A model generated the notes under the pieces. That model was not told the DNA's origin. It saw only the letters and a list, made by a program, of their open reading frames with translations, and did not search any database. Source: Macrocystis pyrifera (taxonomy: Eukaryota > Sar > Phaeophyceae > Laminariales > Laminariaceae). From it: a stretch of 64,000 bases of DNA. Made by a program: the position numbers and the translations under genes. The stretch covers positions 186,001 to 250,000 of the forward strand of contig JASSKH010000006.1 of assembly GCA_031763025.1 (NCBI GenBank), written 5' to 3'. Shown piece after piece: positions 10,781 to 23,102 of this stretch (the stretch's first letter is position 1; the number at the start of each line of letters is the position of its first letter).

Positions 10781-12396
10781 AATTTCCCCTCTCACTCGAA
10801 AGCTCGACAGTCGGGTTAATCCTCCGTGTTTATCCCGCTACGTCAGCTTGCATGCACAAAGCGCGACGGCCCCTCCTCACTCTCACCCCTTCACACAACA
10901 TCGCTCCACACACTACCCAACAACCCACCCGTCATCTCGTCAGCCACGCGTCCATATTTTGACTTGGCAAGAATGGTGGTGCTTATGTTTCGAGTGGACC
11001 AATGAGGAAGCGGTAGTGGTGCCGTCATATTGGATTAATCTGTGTATGCGTTCTGAGCGTTCCCCTGCAGTATAGATAGATCGGTCGTACAAGTACTTGC
11101 AGCAGGTCCAACCTTACCTGCATCTCACGTTCCGGTCAAACAGATACTTTCATTTAGATTCGGTATGGTGTACGCGTTCAGGGTATTTTATGGCAGCACG
11201 GTGGTGTTTCTTTTCGTGGGCGGACGTCGCAAGCATAACACAAAAACAAATCATAAGGAGAACGTCAACAATAACGTCGACGAAGCTGGCGGTCACGGCG
11301 AGCGTCATAAAAAATAAAATAACAATGCTACTCCATTAAGTTTTGATAATTTCCGTCATAAACCCCTTGGCAGTACAACCGGTTTTACGCTTCAATTCAC
11401 CTACATTACGGGCATGCTCGAAGCCGCAGGCGGGCGTCAGCGCGGCGGAGCCCCCCCCTGTATCATGTACTATATCGGATGCAGCAGAGATACATTCCAC
11501 GATATACGCGAAAATCTTGCAAACTATTCATATCCCACATATATATCCAAATCCCATCATGTGGTCGGGATATAGGGAGAAACCAATAGGACTCTTATAT
11601 CTAGAATTAGGAAAAAAGCAGGATATAAATACAGATATGTCATATATATATATATCCGTATGTATTGCGCAGATATGTCCTCGCCCAGGATAATGATACC
11701 CAGCCCTAGTGTACTTGCATGCAAGCATCCATCAACCTGGGTCAACACCGTGTTCAACGTTCAACTTCCGCCTTCGCTTGGTCGGAGATATCTGTCACAG
11801 TCTCGTCGCGTGCATGTATCAGTTCTGGGGGAGCATTCACAACTCCTGCATGCAAAGCACTCATGATAGGAGCTGCTCGGTGTCATTTCGTCACCATATA
11901 ACAAGCGCCTGTTTCCACCCCATGGTTTATGTTGTCTCCAAGAGTTCTAGCCCGCTAGGTGCTGGGCGTACATGCCACGCTCCCACTCTGCCCAAGTTCA
12001 TGCGCAGACTGATCATTGTACCACGCAGCCTCGGTCCTTGTTGGTTCGTAACCGTCAGCTCTGTCCTGACCGGTGCTCCTTGGGATTGGTATAGCGCCGA
12101 GGGTAACAGGCAAGGCTACGTAGGGAGCTACGAGAGGTTGTGGGCTATATTGGCCGCACATCCGTTCGTACGGGCAGGCGTTCATCTCCGGTATAGGTCA
12201 CAATCCCTCCCTTTCCATTACTACGCCCATCCACCTCTCTGGAAATCCTCGGCTCCCTTGGAAAAACCGCTATGACATATCCGCCCGCTCCCACTTCTGT
12301 CAATTGAAACGAACTCGTGTCATGCTGTACCATAGCGCTACACTGCTGCGCCGTTCATGGCTGCCCCGCCATTTGAAAAAAGCGACGACGTTATTC
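10781..12396. other. Unassigned sequence, no gene recognised
   Basis: An (AT)n run sits near 11642-11656. The longest frame (11709-12275, plus) is basic and low in recognisable motifs, so it was not called a gene. Confidence 0.5.
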
Positions 12397-14586
12397 CTAC
12401 CTCATACCCGAACAGAGTTGCGATTCAAACGCGTCAAACTTACGCTGAAAACGGGATGCAACTACATCAGCACCCTCGTACAGTAGCGACTTAGTTGACT
12501 TTGGGTGCGGCTGTGCAAGTGCAACAAACGAGTTATGGAGAGCTTTAGCCACAACTTCATTCGGTGCCAGAAAGTCCGCCACCGATTCGGACTGGTTTAT
12601 ATCGCCTACACGGTTATAGTCAAAACACACCACGAATCCAGGATCCAGCTCTCCGAGGAAGGAGTGCACCACGGCGATATCCGTAAGCAAGACCTGCATG
12701 TACTGCATATACTTCTCCTGTGGCGTTGGTGTTCCCCCATTTTTCAGCCCGCTGTGACAACGTCCAACCGTAGCCCGTTGTAGAGTGTGCGGACGGACAA
12801 GCACAAGCGCATGCACAAGCGCACGACGGATGTCAATGCACAGCTCTATCGACACTACGGCTGATGTTAGATACCAGGAGGGTAACGTCGAGTCATCGCG
12901 AACGTATCTCGAACATGAGTGGTTCAGGCATAACACCGTAGACAGACAAGGACACTAGATAACGACCTCGAGAACAGCCTACGGACTCGACTAAACCGAC
13001 TAGCGACCTCCGGGTTTCGAGCTTCCGTGCATCATGTTTACCGTGCTGTAGATGCATCAACTGGGGAATTAGAATGCACCACTCGGCGGAGACCCGCCGA
13101 AATAGAGCGGAACCATGCACCGAGAAAGTAGATGTTCGACGTAAACAACGCTTACTGATAAGTGATAGGCCATCGCTCTGACCCACAAAATCTTTGACGC
13201 GTTGAGGGAAATCAAGTGATTACCGGGTGGTGTCGATACCGACAGGTACAAGGATCCAATACAGTTCAGATGGTTTGTTGGTGTGTTTTTCTCTCGTGTT
13301 CGCCCTACGCCGGCATGCTTTTGTAACCAACCACATACATTCTTTCATGTACATATGGCCCATTTAGATGCGAAAAAACGATTTCACTTGCGGACTACAG
13401 TACCAAACTTGGTTGTCCAGGGTGACGGTTTGACCAAGCTTACAGTATGGCATGTCGACCACATCGCCATTGCCAGCGGAGAAAATATAAACTGTGAAGC
13501 TTTTGGATCGTATTCCGGGAGCCACTAGCTACATTGCGATCGACCGCATATTTATCATACATTTTCAGCAGGTATTGGCATAAGCGTGAAATCCGGTAAG
13601 CTCATACACTTCTCATCAATAGAACGCCGTGTAACAAAGAATCTACCGTAGATCATTTACATATACAATCAACCCGTTTCCAGAGCTTGGAAAGGTCTGA
13701 CACAACACTCTTACGCTGTTACGCTGGAGACAGTATACCATATACAGTAGATGCCTGGTACTCGTGTGTACACTACGTGCTCGTCCAGGTCAGAACGTTC
13801 GACATCCAACGAAGCTACACAATCAGTACCATCCATGACACAACCTGGCCGTTTGTGCAAAAAACGAGATGGGTAAGAGAAGAGTGCAAACTAAGGGCCA
13901 TCAAGTGTTATCAGTGCTGTTGGTCAGACTCACGTTTGGAATTTCCGATGAACGGTTGTAGAGATTAGCATATCCATAGCAGACCGCTGTAGATACATTA
14001 TCCGGAAGTCCACACCCTCAGCTTCCGCCACCTCTGCCAGGATGCGCAGGTCAACGTAGCTGAGTCCTTTGTTCGGGCCAAAACCATGGGGATATGATAA
14101 TCTGCCGGACATCAGCATCATCGTTCCTGGATGTTCCATCTCCGCCCCGCGCTCAGCTAGCTTACGCATATCGTCTCTTGCACGGTCACGCGCTTTGCTA
14201 TAGAGGGGCACATCCTGCCCCATTGCGTATTCAAGTAGGTAGAATTCATAGTTGATTTCTCCAGCGGGGACTTTAACCAAGTGTTTGTTAGTGCGGAACA
14301 TGCGAGCATAGACCTCGTCAACGTAGTGATGTCCTGTGCCCTCTATTCCAACCGCGAAAACCAAACGAAGTTTTGAACTGAAAACTGTCTTGGCGAGGGT
14401 GGGTGTATAGTTTGCCTCAGACGCGACTTCGAGGGAGACCGGGTTGCTGCCACGAACGTAGCCATCACTGCCCAAGCGATAATTGTGTTCACAAGCCTCA
14501 TGACCACTGCCCCTCTTCTCGAAGAATCTCCCAACACGCGTTATATGTTTGCGTACAGGTGCTCGCGCCTCGACCTTCACCTGCAT
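12397..14586 (-). CDS. Sulfotransferase-like protein, two exons
   Basis: Exon 1 is 14586-13934 and exon 2 is 12751-12397. The donor is GTGAGT directly after 13934 and the acceptor TTGTCACAG precedes 12751. The phase agrees across the 1,182-bp intron, giving about 335 residues. FAVGIEGTGHHYV (residues about 76-89) has the form of a 5'-PAPS-binding P-loop. LQRSAMDMLISTTVH (about 199-213) matches the 3'-phosphate loop of sulfotransferases (R-D-x-S pattern, with S-A-M-D here). LDPGFVVCFDYNR and ADFLAPNEVV follow in exon 2. Such enzymes move sulfate from PAPS to sugars, lipids or proteins, usually in the Golgi. No membrane anchor is visible, and the frame stays open upstream of ATG 14586 to about 14690 without an ATG, so a 5' exon may be missing. 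Family assignment is by motif only. Confidence 0.6.
12752..13933 (-). other. Intron of the sulfotransferase-like gene
   Basis: The donor AAC|GTGAGT is close to consensus. The acceptor CACAG lies just before a frame that continues the family sequence. Further small exons inside cannot be excluded. Confidence 0.6.
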
Positions 14587-14949
14587 ATCGTTCACCAAGG
14601 CGGGTTTGAGATTGCAGTAAATTAGCGACTCACAACATGTTAAATTGTTTTTACAGGAGTGAGAACAAGAAAATCTTGACTAGCAGCACCGGAACTTTAC
14701 TTCTGACCAAAGCGCGTAAACAGAGATCCCGAGGCACAGCCACATGTTTTGCATTAGGTAAAAGTGGTGCTCCAGATGTATGTTAAGGTATTGACCCCTA
14801 TGCTCAAAACAGTTCATATTTCTCAGATATTCCTGGATAAGGAGGAAACGCGTGCTGAATACGTGCAAACAACGTGTTGTATGCTCATGCCATGTACACG
14901 CGCTAAAGCGTTCTACTATTTCTATTGGAGCGGTCCAGACATATTGGTG

Positions 14950-15650
14950 CGGCAATGTTTGGGCAAGCCACGGCAGTACCCATGGCAAGCCACAGCAGTG
15001 CCATGTCATGCCGTGGCAGCCCGTGTCATTTGCCAAGCAAACCCAAAGCACGACGGCTATGGCAAGCCGTACGGCAAGCGCCACGGAACGAAGCACGGCC
15101 GTCAATATACCGTCCAAGTAAACGGCGGGTCGCATTTCGTCCAAAATAACCACCCCTGATCCCGCCTTCACTTGACCGCTCAAGAAATGGTTATCGCTTT
15201 TCGCACGGTGCCTCCGGCGGCTCCAGCTAAGGGCCAATTTTGTATTTGCAACGTGTGAGTCGGACTAGGTCCGGATGGCACCAGGGGGCATTGTAATGCA
15301 CAAACGCGACAGGTCATGCGCCCAAGAGATCAAATGACGGGTCATGCTTCGCACTCGGTGCCACCGGTGGCTGCCTCCGAGGGCAAAATGATATGTTTGC
15401 ACCTTGTGGATGGAATCAGGTCCGGGTGGGGCTGTTTTCATGGCACCATGTGGGGTTACCATGGCGCTGCCGTAGGGTGCCATGGTAAGTGCTGCGGCAC
15501 GTTCCGTAGCAGCGTCATGATCGATGGTAGTCCGTGTGGCTTGCCGTGGCCATCTATGGGTCACGATCGCAACCTCACGACTTGCCACCATGCATGGTAA
15601 ACCACGGGCTGCCACGGTCATGGTCACTACCATGGTATTCCATGAAAAAA
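14950..15650. repeat. Cluster of short CCATGG / GCCACGG palindromic motifs
   Basis: ACCCATGGCAAGCC, GCCATGTCATGCCGTGGC, TTGCCGTGGCC, ACCATGCATGGT and similar motifs recur in both orientations. The same GGCATGCCGTGG core forms the arms of the fold-back element at 54.7-55.0 kb. No coding function is seen. Confidence 0.6.
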
Positions 15651-18600
15651 TCAAATAGTGTGCATCCGTGATCGGCCAGTGAGAGCGTTGTAAAGTGTCG
15701 GCATGCTCCCAACCGGGGGAGAACGACCCCTTCGGGTGCCTCTCGATAGTAGAGGCACAGGCTCTAGACAAAGGCGGGTTTGGTAACAGTCCCGCACACG
15801 CTCTGTGAAACAAAAATACAACACCCTTCTAGACATGGGCAGCATTTACGCTCTTTGCGAAGCAGCAGGATCCCTCATTGATCCCAAACTTTATACGAAT
15901 TAAGCTACGACCCAATGTTACAACAGTAATATCGTTTTTAACGAATTTCAGTTCGTTTAGATGCTGTCTGGGACAGAAACAAATGTTTCAGGTCGTATTT
16001 AGTTTTGCCCGAATACCCCTGGTTTCGTTACTACAGAGGAGTAGCTGCTCTATCATGCTTGCTTATTGGTGCTTGGCCATAGTTTTTATTCCGCTGTTTC
16101 TATGTTATTTTCTTCGTTTCTGCCCACGTCTATTATCATGATGTCTCTCTTGAGTGTTTCGTCGGCTCTTGAAACCCAACGTTAGCAGCAGTAGTAGCTT
16201 TCGTCATTCTAGTATGTCTCATTTGAGCGGTTTTTCCTTATATTTACTACCGCATTACCGTAGTGTGCAACTAGGTTTACGCAGTGAATACTATGATAAT
16301 CTTGTATTGCTCGTCCTGGATATGCTCGCCCGTATCCTGTACGTTGATACAGGGCTTGTTGTCCTTGATTTTGTGTGCCAAACCCTGGGACCACAACGTG
16401 TCTGTCTCTCGTTCAGAATTAGACGGCACACCACTAGATGGCACAACCCTAACCCCAACCCTAAAGCAAAATAAATCAGTACCGGGGTTGGGTCTATCGC
16501 TGACAATGAGTGGAAATATCAAAATAATGCTTTGACCCTCTCGGAACTTCGAGAAGAGAAGCGTGACCATCATTTGTATCTGACACCTCACATTAGACAC
16601 GGACAGTTCCAGCATCGATCACGCCAAACGGCCCTGGCTGTTACAATACTGAATTTAGGGTAGGAGCATGGGCCAGAAGTGCAACGTAGGTAAACGTATA
16701 ACACGCAGTAGAATGGTGAACGTAAATATATTCAGATGTATCTTGCCATTGCGCAAGTGTTGGGATGGAGTCTCCAGCCGTTGCTGGGGACTCTCATCCC
16801 AGATGACACCCTTCTGCGAGCATCGTGCTGGATGCCCGTGAGGGGGTAACAACCCGGAAGCCAATGGCATAATACATGTCAAGGCTGGCTATGGCAATCA
16901 TTTGCAGGGTAGTACGTGTAAGCCGGGACGATGGGATGATCCATCCCCTTTCCACCTCGTAGTAGATTTTCCGAGGTTTTTCTCCAAGCAGATTGGGCAG
17001 TAAGGGGAGGAGGCCTTCTACATCTACTCTGTTGTTCCAGTATTTTGACCTCGATCGCAAGCCATGTTTGGTTCCATACATCGGACACCTAGAATGCTGA
17101 TGTATCGTGCTATTATGCAAGTGTTGAGTCGGAATGAGGCCTTCGACCGTTGCTGGCGACACCACTCATACTTGCTGTCTGTTCGTTTGGCTTTATTCTC
17201 ATTGCTCGCACCACCTAGCCCGTCTGGTGCCTGATGTAGGTCGTGGTCCCGGTTTCCTCTCTGACCTTTACATCCATAATTCCTTCTCTGGACTTATATA
17301 CCCATATTTACTTACCATAGGGGTTCTCTTTGTGGGAAAGCTGCATATTTTTTTGCGAAAAAATAGGTTGTGGACCACTTATTCGCGTCCGTGTACCCAT
17401 GTTAGTGACCTTTCCCGCATGATTCCCTCGGCGTAGTGGTACGGAATATTGCCGATATTCCTCTGAACTAACCCTGCGCATTTCCTACTCACCCGCGAGG
17501 CTGTAGAGGGTCCGGGTGGATTACTTAAACCTACGGACTTCAGACCAAGCGAGCAACTCATTGGCAGGACCACTGTGTCTGTAGTGGACAGCGCTTGCCT
17601 GTAGCCGCCTTGAGCGGGCATTAATTACTAGTGTGCTTGAGCTTAGACGGCTCGACTGACGAAGCGTGTAAGGTCGAGGGCGCTAGGGGGCCTGGAGTGA
17701 TTTCACTTCTGCCTACCGGACGAGGAATCACCTCGTTATGAGGCTATTTAACCCCCGTGTTTACGAACGCCTTATACGCCGTCTGAGGAACCCTGTTCGT
17801 GGAAACTACTCTCCGAAGAAATCGTCGACGTTTTACGGACGCCTTCAGCACGATCCTCGAAAGTCGCCTGTGAAGGGTTCGAACACCGGCAGTCCGTCTC
17901 TAGTGTAATATAGGAGTGTCTCACTTAGCGGGTGAGATTATACTATATCGTCAGCCCGACCTGCCGGTGATAGTGAACGAAGCCCTGCGCAGGGTCGCGA
18001 CCATTGACCCCGCTATCCTACACTAAGTGTCTCCCAAACGGAAACGTGTGGCGAAGACCGTTTCGCAACGTTTGAGGGTCAGAGTTGCTATACCTAGACC
18101 ATCACGCGTTGATCTACGCTCGGGACCTCTCGTATGTCCAAAGACACATTCCGTACACTACCGTGGCACCGATTGATTCCATCCCATCTGCTAGCTGTGT
18201 ACACCTACGTTGGGACGATGCAACCACATACGTGATCTGTGACATCAACCCTCACCACTGAAAAACAATTAGCATACATGTACGAAACAACGTTCAAACT
18301 ATGCAACTCATTTCTAGCGAACCGTCGAGAAAACATGGTGGACGAACGGATACCCAACGTAACTCCGGGCTTGTACCTACAGTATTAATGACTACCTGAC
18401 CACGTCACGTATATCTGCTATCCTGAAAATAGCCCTTCTAACAGTATCAAAACTCGTGCATGAGTGTGGTGCGGCGAGATACGTTTTGCACATAATCTGC
18501 CAAGGGAACAATACGGCGCGCATTCCACGTGTTATACGACCCCAAATCGAAAGCCAGCTGTGTTTTCGTCGCTGTATGATGCTAGTGTAGTTCCAATTGT

Positions 18601-18660
18601 GTACCTGTGATTGTGAGCGGAGGACCTTTGATGGATTGTCTGCCCTGCGAAGAAGGTGTG
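15651..18660. other. Gene-poor unassigned DNA
   Basis: No recognisable gene. A minus-strand frame at 16794-17165 (123 codons) looks protein-like but matches nothing I know. Its ends share a diverged repeat (GCAAGTGTTG...CCGTTGCTGG at about 16755 and 17120). From 17622 to 18390 no frame of 60 codons exists on either strand. A telomere-like CCCTAACCCCAACCCTAA occurs near 16446. Confidence 0.5.
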
Positions 18661-18663
18661 GTG

Positions 18664-18802
18664 GGACGCGTTGTATCTTTCTGTGTGCATCATATGTGGG
18701 CACAACAAAATATATTCCATCATACTCATGTTGGACGCGTTGTATCTTTCTGTGTGCATCATATGTGGGCACAATAAAATATATTCCGTCATACTCATGT
18801 TG
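18664..18802. repeat. Tandem dimer of a 65-bp unit
   Basis: GGACGCGTTGTATCTTTCTG followed by TGTGCATCATATGTGGGCAC and ATATTCC-TCATACTCATG occurs twice in a row with almost no differences. This is a recent tandem duplication. Confidence 0.9.
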
Positions 18803-18859
18803 TATCCCAAGGGCACATTCATCCGGCCCGGTGGTGGAACTCCCGGTATGTGTGGGGCA

Positions 18860-19312
18860 AACGCTAAGGATTGGGGTCAAATGACGATGCCTGGACGATT
18901 CTATTCAATAGACTTTGGGTGAAATCGATTGTGTAGACAATTCCATTTAATAGACTTTGCCCCAGAGCAATTGTATATAATTTCCAATTTATTAACCTTG
19001 CCCGAACGAAATTGCCTAGGCATTTCCTATTAATTGGCATTGCCCCGAAGCAATTGCCCGGGCAATTCCACCTGATCGACTTCGCCTCAAAGCAATTGCC
19101 CAGGTAATCTCAAATAATTGACCCACAGTAATTGCCGGGGTGATTTCAATTCATCGACTTCGCCCCAAAGCAATTGCCCCGGCAATTCCAATCGATCGAC
19201 TTAGCCCCAAAGCAACTGCCCGGGCAATTCCAACTATTAACTGGAATTGCCCCAAAGCAATTGCCCAGGCAATTCCAATTAGTTGACATTGCCCCAAAGC
19301 AATTGCAGAACC
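18860..19312. repeat. Palindromic minisatellite AATTGCCCGGGCAATT
   Basis: About eight units of 55-62 bp share CCCCAAAGCAATTGCC, GGGCAATTCCAAT and ATCGACTT. The core CAATTGCCCGGGCAATT is a perfect or near-perfect palindrome in most units. On the minus strand part of the array reads as a repeated NWNCxGNCFGAK peptide inside a longer frame (19146-19538), but only because the repeat is in phase there. Confidence 0.88.
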
Positions 19313-20399
19313 AATAGTCAATGTAATGTTTTATGCACAATACATAGATGTTATTTTGCATGTTAATTGTCGCCCCATGTATTTCCCCGCAGTTTTCGAT
19401 GGAGACTACTCGCAACGGACAGAAACAGGCCCGAAACCAAGCAACACAGTGAACTCGCACACCCGCCAACAGCGAACAGCACACGGGTACCCAGCGGCTT
19501 CGAGCGTGAACGCAACCAGGTAGTTTCCTCGGCAACAATATCTAGCCAAAATGATATGGATACGACATCTGCTTGAAGTGCGCTGAAAGCAATCAGTGCC
19601 TCATTGTGGACCTGGTACACAACCCACTCCCATCATCACGCAACTACGGACTCCCATGCTTTTCTTTCGGTTTGATTCGGCACGCTGCAAATCTTGGTAT
19701 GCCTATGTATAACATAAATATTGGATTTTGCATGTTATTCGTTGCCCAGTGTGTTTTCCCGCCATTTCGATGGAGACTACTTTCAACTTCTAGATGTTCC
19801 GGCCTTGGGCTGTTCGCGCTACTCTATAGGGTGATGTGTACAATCGTTCATATCTGTTCCTGAGGCTGTGATACGTGGTCTCGCGGCGTGGTGACTCGGT
19901 CAAAGGAGGGGAAGATGATGGTCACGCGAAGGTACTACATATTTTTTGTAGAGTTGCGGAGGTATACCCCCGCAACATTTGGTCAAAAAGGGGGAATTGT
20001 TTGGGCCCCTCCTGCGCGGCGGTGCCGTTAGCCCCAGCAACGTTCCAGAAACAGAAAAAGTGAAGGCGGGCGTGCTGGGCATGAGCTGCGGGTGACTTGC
20101 CAGCGCGTCAGCATCGATCTCGGAGTGGATTGGGACACGTGGAAACACCTCCCGCGTGCGTGTTTTGCCAATACCCCCATATGGCTAAAAGCCCCGGGGG
20201 GTATCCCCTTCGTTGATCATTTCCCAGAAATAAAACAACAAGGAATGTATACAAATGCTAACACTGGCCTACGCGCCAGACTGAATGCGTGCAATACAAG
20301 ACATGTCAAACAAGCAAACGAACAAACGAGCGACTACTGTAAGTAAAACACACATTATTCTGATTATATATATTGTGAATGAATAATACGAAAATAACG
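19313..20399. other. Unassigned sequence with a diverged direct repeat
   Basis: ATTTTGCATGTTA, CCC-GTGT-TTTCCC and TTTCGATGGAGACTACT occur at about 19352-19410 and 19726-19785. No gene is recognised. Confidence 0.55.
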
Positions 20400-22520
20400 A
20401 GCGACAGCTGCGTACGGTAAGCTGCAGGTGGCATGGCCACACCCGGCTGAGTGCGTACGATTTCGAATCTGTGCGGTCCTCGCGCCGCGTATGGTAAGCG
20501 GCAGGCCTGGTTATGCCCGGCTGGGTGCGCACAATAGAATGATCCAAAGCCCGCGACAGGTGCGTACGGTCCTTTACGGTAAGTGGCGCATGATGTGAAT
20601 CACGTCCGGCTGAGTGCGTACGACTGTGAATCTGAACATCCCTATGTCTGCGTGCGGTAAACGGCAGGTGCTGTTTCTAGACCCGGCTGAGTTGCATACG
20701 GCGTAGTTACGTGAACAGCAAGCGACAAGTGCGCACGGTAAGCGGCAGGTGATTCTGGTCGAGCCTTGCTGAGTGCGTGCGGTTCATACGTACGGCAAGC
20801 GGAAAATGACTCTGATGCATGGATGTAAGGGTGCGCTCGTCGTTCCGCAAGATTCAAGACACCTGGTCGAAGCTGGCCGTCATCTGATCGTTCGATGCCA
20901 ACCCCAAGTAAACAAACGAAATAACGACACACGCAAAGCAACGCATGTAACACCGCGAACATAAATGAGTGAACGTCACTGTACGGTATGCGCCGGATCT
21001 GAACTAGGTCCGGAGGGGTGCGTTGTGAACCTGAGCGTCTCTTATGTCTGCGTACGGTAATCGGTAGGTGGTGTTTCAAGACCGGGCTGTGTGTGCACGG
21101 AGTAATTGCGCAAGTAGGACGCGATAAGTGCACACGGTAAGCGGCAGGTGATTCTGGTCGAGTCCGGTTGAGTGCGTGCAGTTGCCAACTTACACGGCCC
21201 TAGCTTCGCGTACGGTAAGCGGCGGGCGGTACTATCCATGCCCGACGGAGTCCGTACAATATATATATATAGACGAAGGCGGTTGTGAACCTGGACGTCT
21301 CTATCTTTGCGTGCGGTAAGTGAAGGTTATGTTTCTACTGTGGACCCGGATGAGTGAGAAAGACGTAATTGCGTTGTAACACGCGATAGGTGCGCACGGT
21401 ATGCGTTTAGTGGTTATGGGTCGAGCCTGGCTGAGTGCGTGCGGCTTGCTAGTCTGCGCGGTCCTAATTTCGCGTACGGTAAGTGACGGGTGGTATCAAC
21501 CAAGTTCGGCTGAGTCCGTTCAATAGCTATAGGTGAAGACGATCGACCGATGCGTGCCGTGAGTAGCAGGTCACGTATATCAAGCCCGGCTGATTTCGTA
21601 CGATTGCGAACCTGGACGTTAATATTTCCACGCACGGAGAGCGGCGGGTGATATTTTTAGAGTTCAGCAGAGTGTGTACGATTTCAAACCTGGACGTTCC
21701 TATTTCCCCGCACATTGAGAGGCGGGTGATGTCTACAGAGCCCAGCTCAGTGCGTACGGCATTCGCACGTAGAATGGGCACCAGGTACGCATGGTGAGCA
21801 TCAGGTGATTCCGGTCGAACCTGGGTGAGTGCGTACGGCTTCGAGCCTGCCCGGTCTCATCTTCCCGTACGAGTAGCGGCGAGCGATATTGATCCCGCCC
21901 GGCTGAGTACGTACAGCATGCGGAAGTGGGCAACGGTTACGAACAGTAAGATGGGGGTGATGATAACCCCTCGGCCGAATGCGTACAGTTACAAACATAG
22001 TTTTGCAAAAAAAACGCTCTATGCGATTCCATTAGCAGTTCTGCGACCTTTTCCATCTCGACGTCAGCGATATATACTGGTGTATGATCGATGCCATGCC
22101 TCCATGTAACTGAGTGAAAGCGAGCAACAAGTGCGTACGGTGAGCGAGAACGGTTTTAGCTTCGTCACCGTAAGCGGCAGGCGATACCGATCCAGCCCGG
22201 CTGAGTGCGTGCTGCATGTATCATGCAAGACAAGCGGCAGGTGCGTACGGTAAGCGGCAGGCGATATGGCCCCGCTGAGTGCGTACAATTTCAAACCTGG
22301 CATCATAGTGGGTGTGCTCCGCGCGGTTCGTACTTTGCGCCCTTGTATCTAACCGCGTTATCTTGTCGATAATCGCATGTGATCGACCCAACATTTTCAT
22401 GTGGATGAGCAGAAGAACTCGATTCGAACAAGCCTTGAGCCGCAGGTAGTATTGCTTACACCCGGTTGAGTGCGTATGGCTGCGGGTCCGATGGTATACT
22501 TGCGCTGCGACGCGGTAATC
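20400..22520. repeat. Degenerate minisatellite, GTACGGTAAGCGGCAGGTG units
   Basis: Over 2.1 kb, GCGTACGGTAAGCGGCAGGT alternates with CCCGGCTGAGTGCGTACG at roughly 70-130 bp spacing, about 20 times, with strong divergence between units. Unrelated stretches interrupt it near 20820-20970 and 21980-22110. Many short open frames here are only repeat read-through. Confidence 0.85.
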
Positions 22521-22809
22521 GATCTATAGGATCCTGTGTGCTGCCTTGCTCGTGGTGCGCTGGAGTGGTCACGCTGACGGGGATAGCACCCCAATATTCG
22601 TGGATTACGTCCCCCTCGGCCTTTCAGGCCTGAGATAACGATGGGGCTCCGTCGCGGAAAGCGTGGGCTCCGTAGTATGGGGAGTAGAATTGATAGGAAA
22701 TCCCACGTGAGTAAGCGACCAACAGGACAGGATGGAGGCGGATGCGGCGGGTCGGGAGTGTAGCACCCGACACATTGGAATCAAGACAAGGACCAGAGCA
22801 GCCGAGATG

Positions 22810-22990
22810 TTAGATTGTTGAAATATGCTCGAAAACAACCAAGGATGGGTCCGAAAACGCGACGAGTTGATCGAGAGACTCGAGAGGGTGAGTTGACCGT
22901 GGGCGCATTTAACGTCCGTACTCTGACCGTTAACGGCAAGAACGGTCTTAGCCCTGCCGAAGAAACAACGGAGGTCTGCAGGCAAACCCG
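22810..22990 (+). pseudogene. LINE endonuclease N-terminal fragment (diverged subfamily)
   Basis: The frame reads GELTVGAFNVRTLTVNGKNG, close to the start of the endonuclease domain of the full LINEs in this window (VATYNVRTLAVKGKNG). Homology stops soon after GLSPAEE. The several differences from the other copies suggest another subfamily or an old fragment. Confidence 0.7.
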
Positions 22991-23102
22991 GCGTACCATC
23001 ATACTATATCACATACCGTGGGTTTTTCATACCAGGTACAGCATATCAAACTATACCATCGTATCACATCATGTAAATAAGAGCATACGTTGAAGATGCA
23101 AG

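Noticed and set aside
11709-12275. 188-codon plus-strand frame
   Set aside because: No motif, no plausible splice partners, unremarkable composition. Could be an exon, but there is nothing to support it.
14680-15237. 185-codon minus-strand frame upstream of the sulfotransferase-like gene, considered as its 5' exon
   Set aside because: It is a translation of the CCATGG/GCCACGG palindrome cluster. The hydrophobic stretch is incidental and no splice pair joins it convincingly.
16794-17165. 123-codon minus-strand frame
   Set aside because: Looks protein-like but has no recognisable family, and its ends are a diverged repeat. Left unassigned.
19146-19538. Repeat protein with NWNCxGNCFGAK units
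   Set aside because: The peptide repeat follows the palindromic minisatellite only where units happen to be in phase. Phase is lost in the left units.
22000-22520. Considered as a CRISPR-like array
   Set aside because: Units are strongly diverged, spacing is irregular, and the DNA is eukaryotic. It is a minisatellite.
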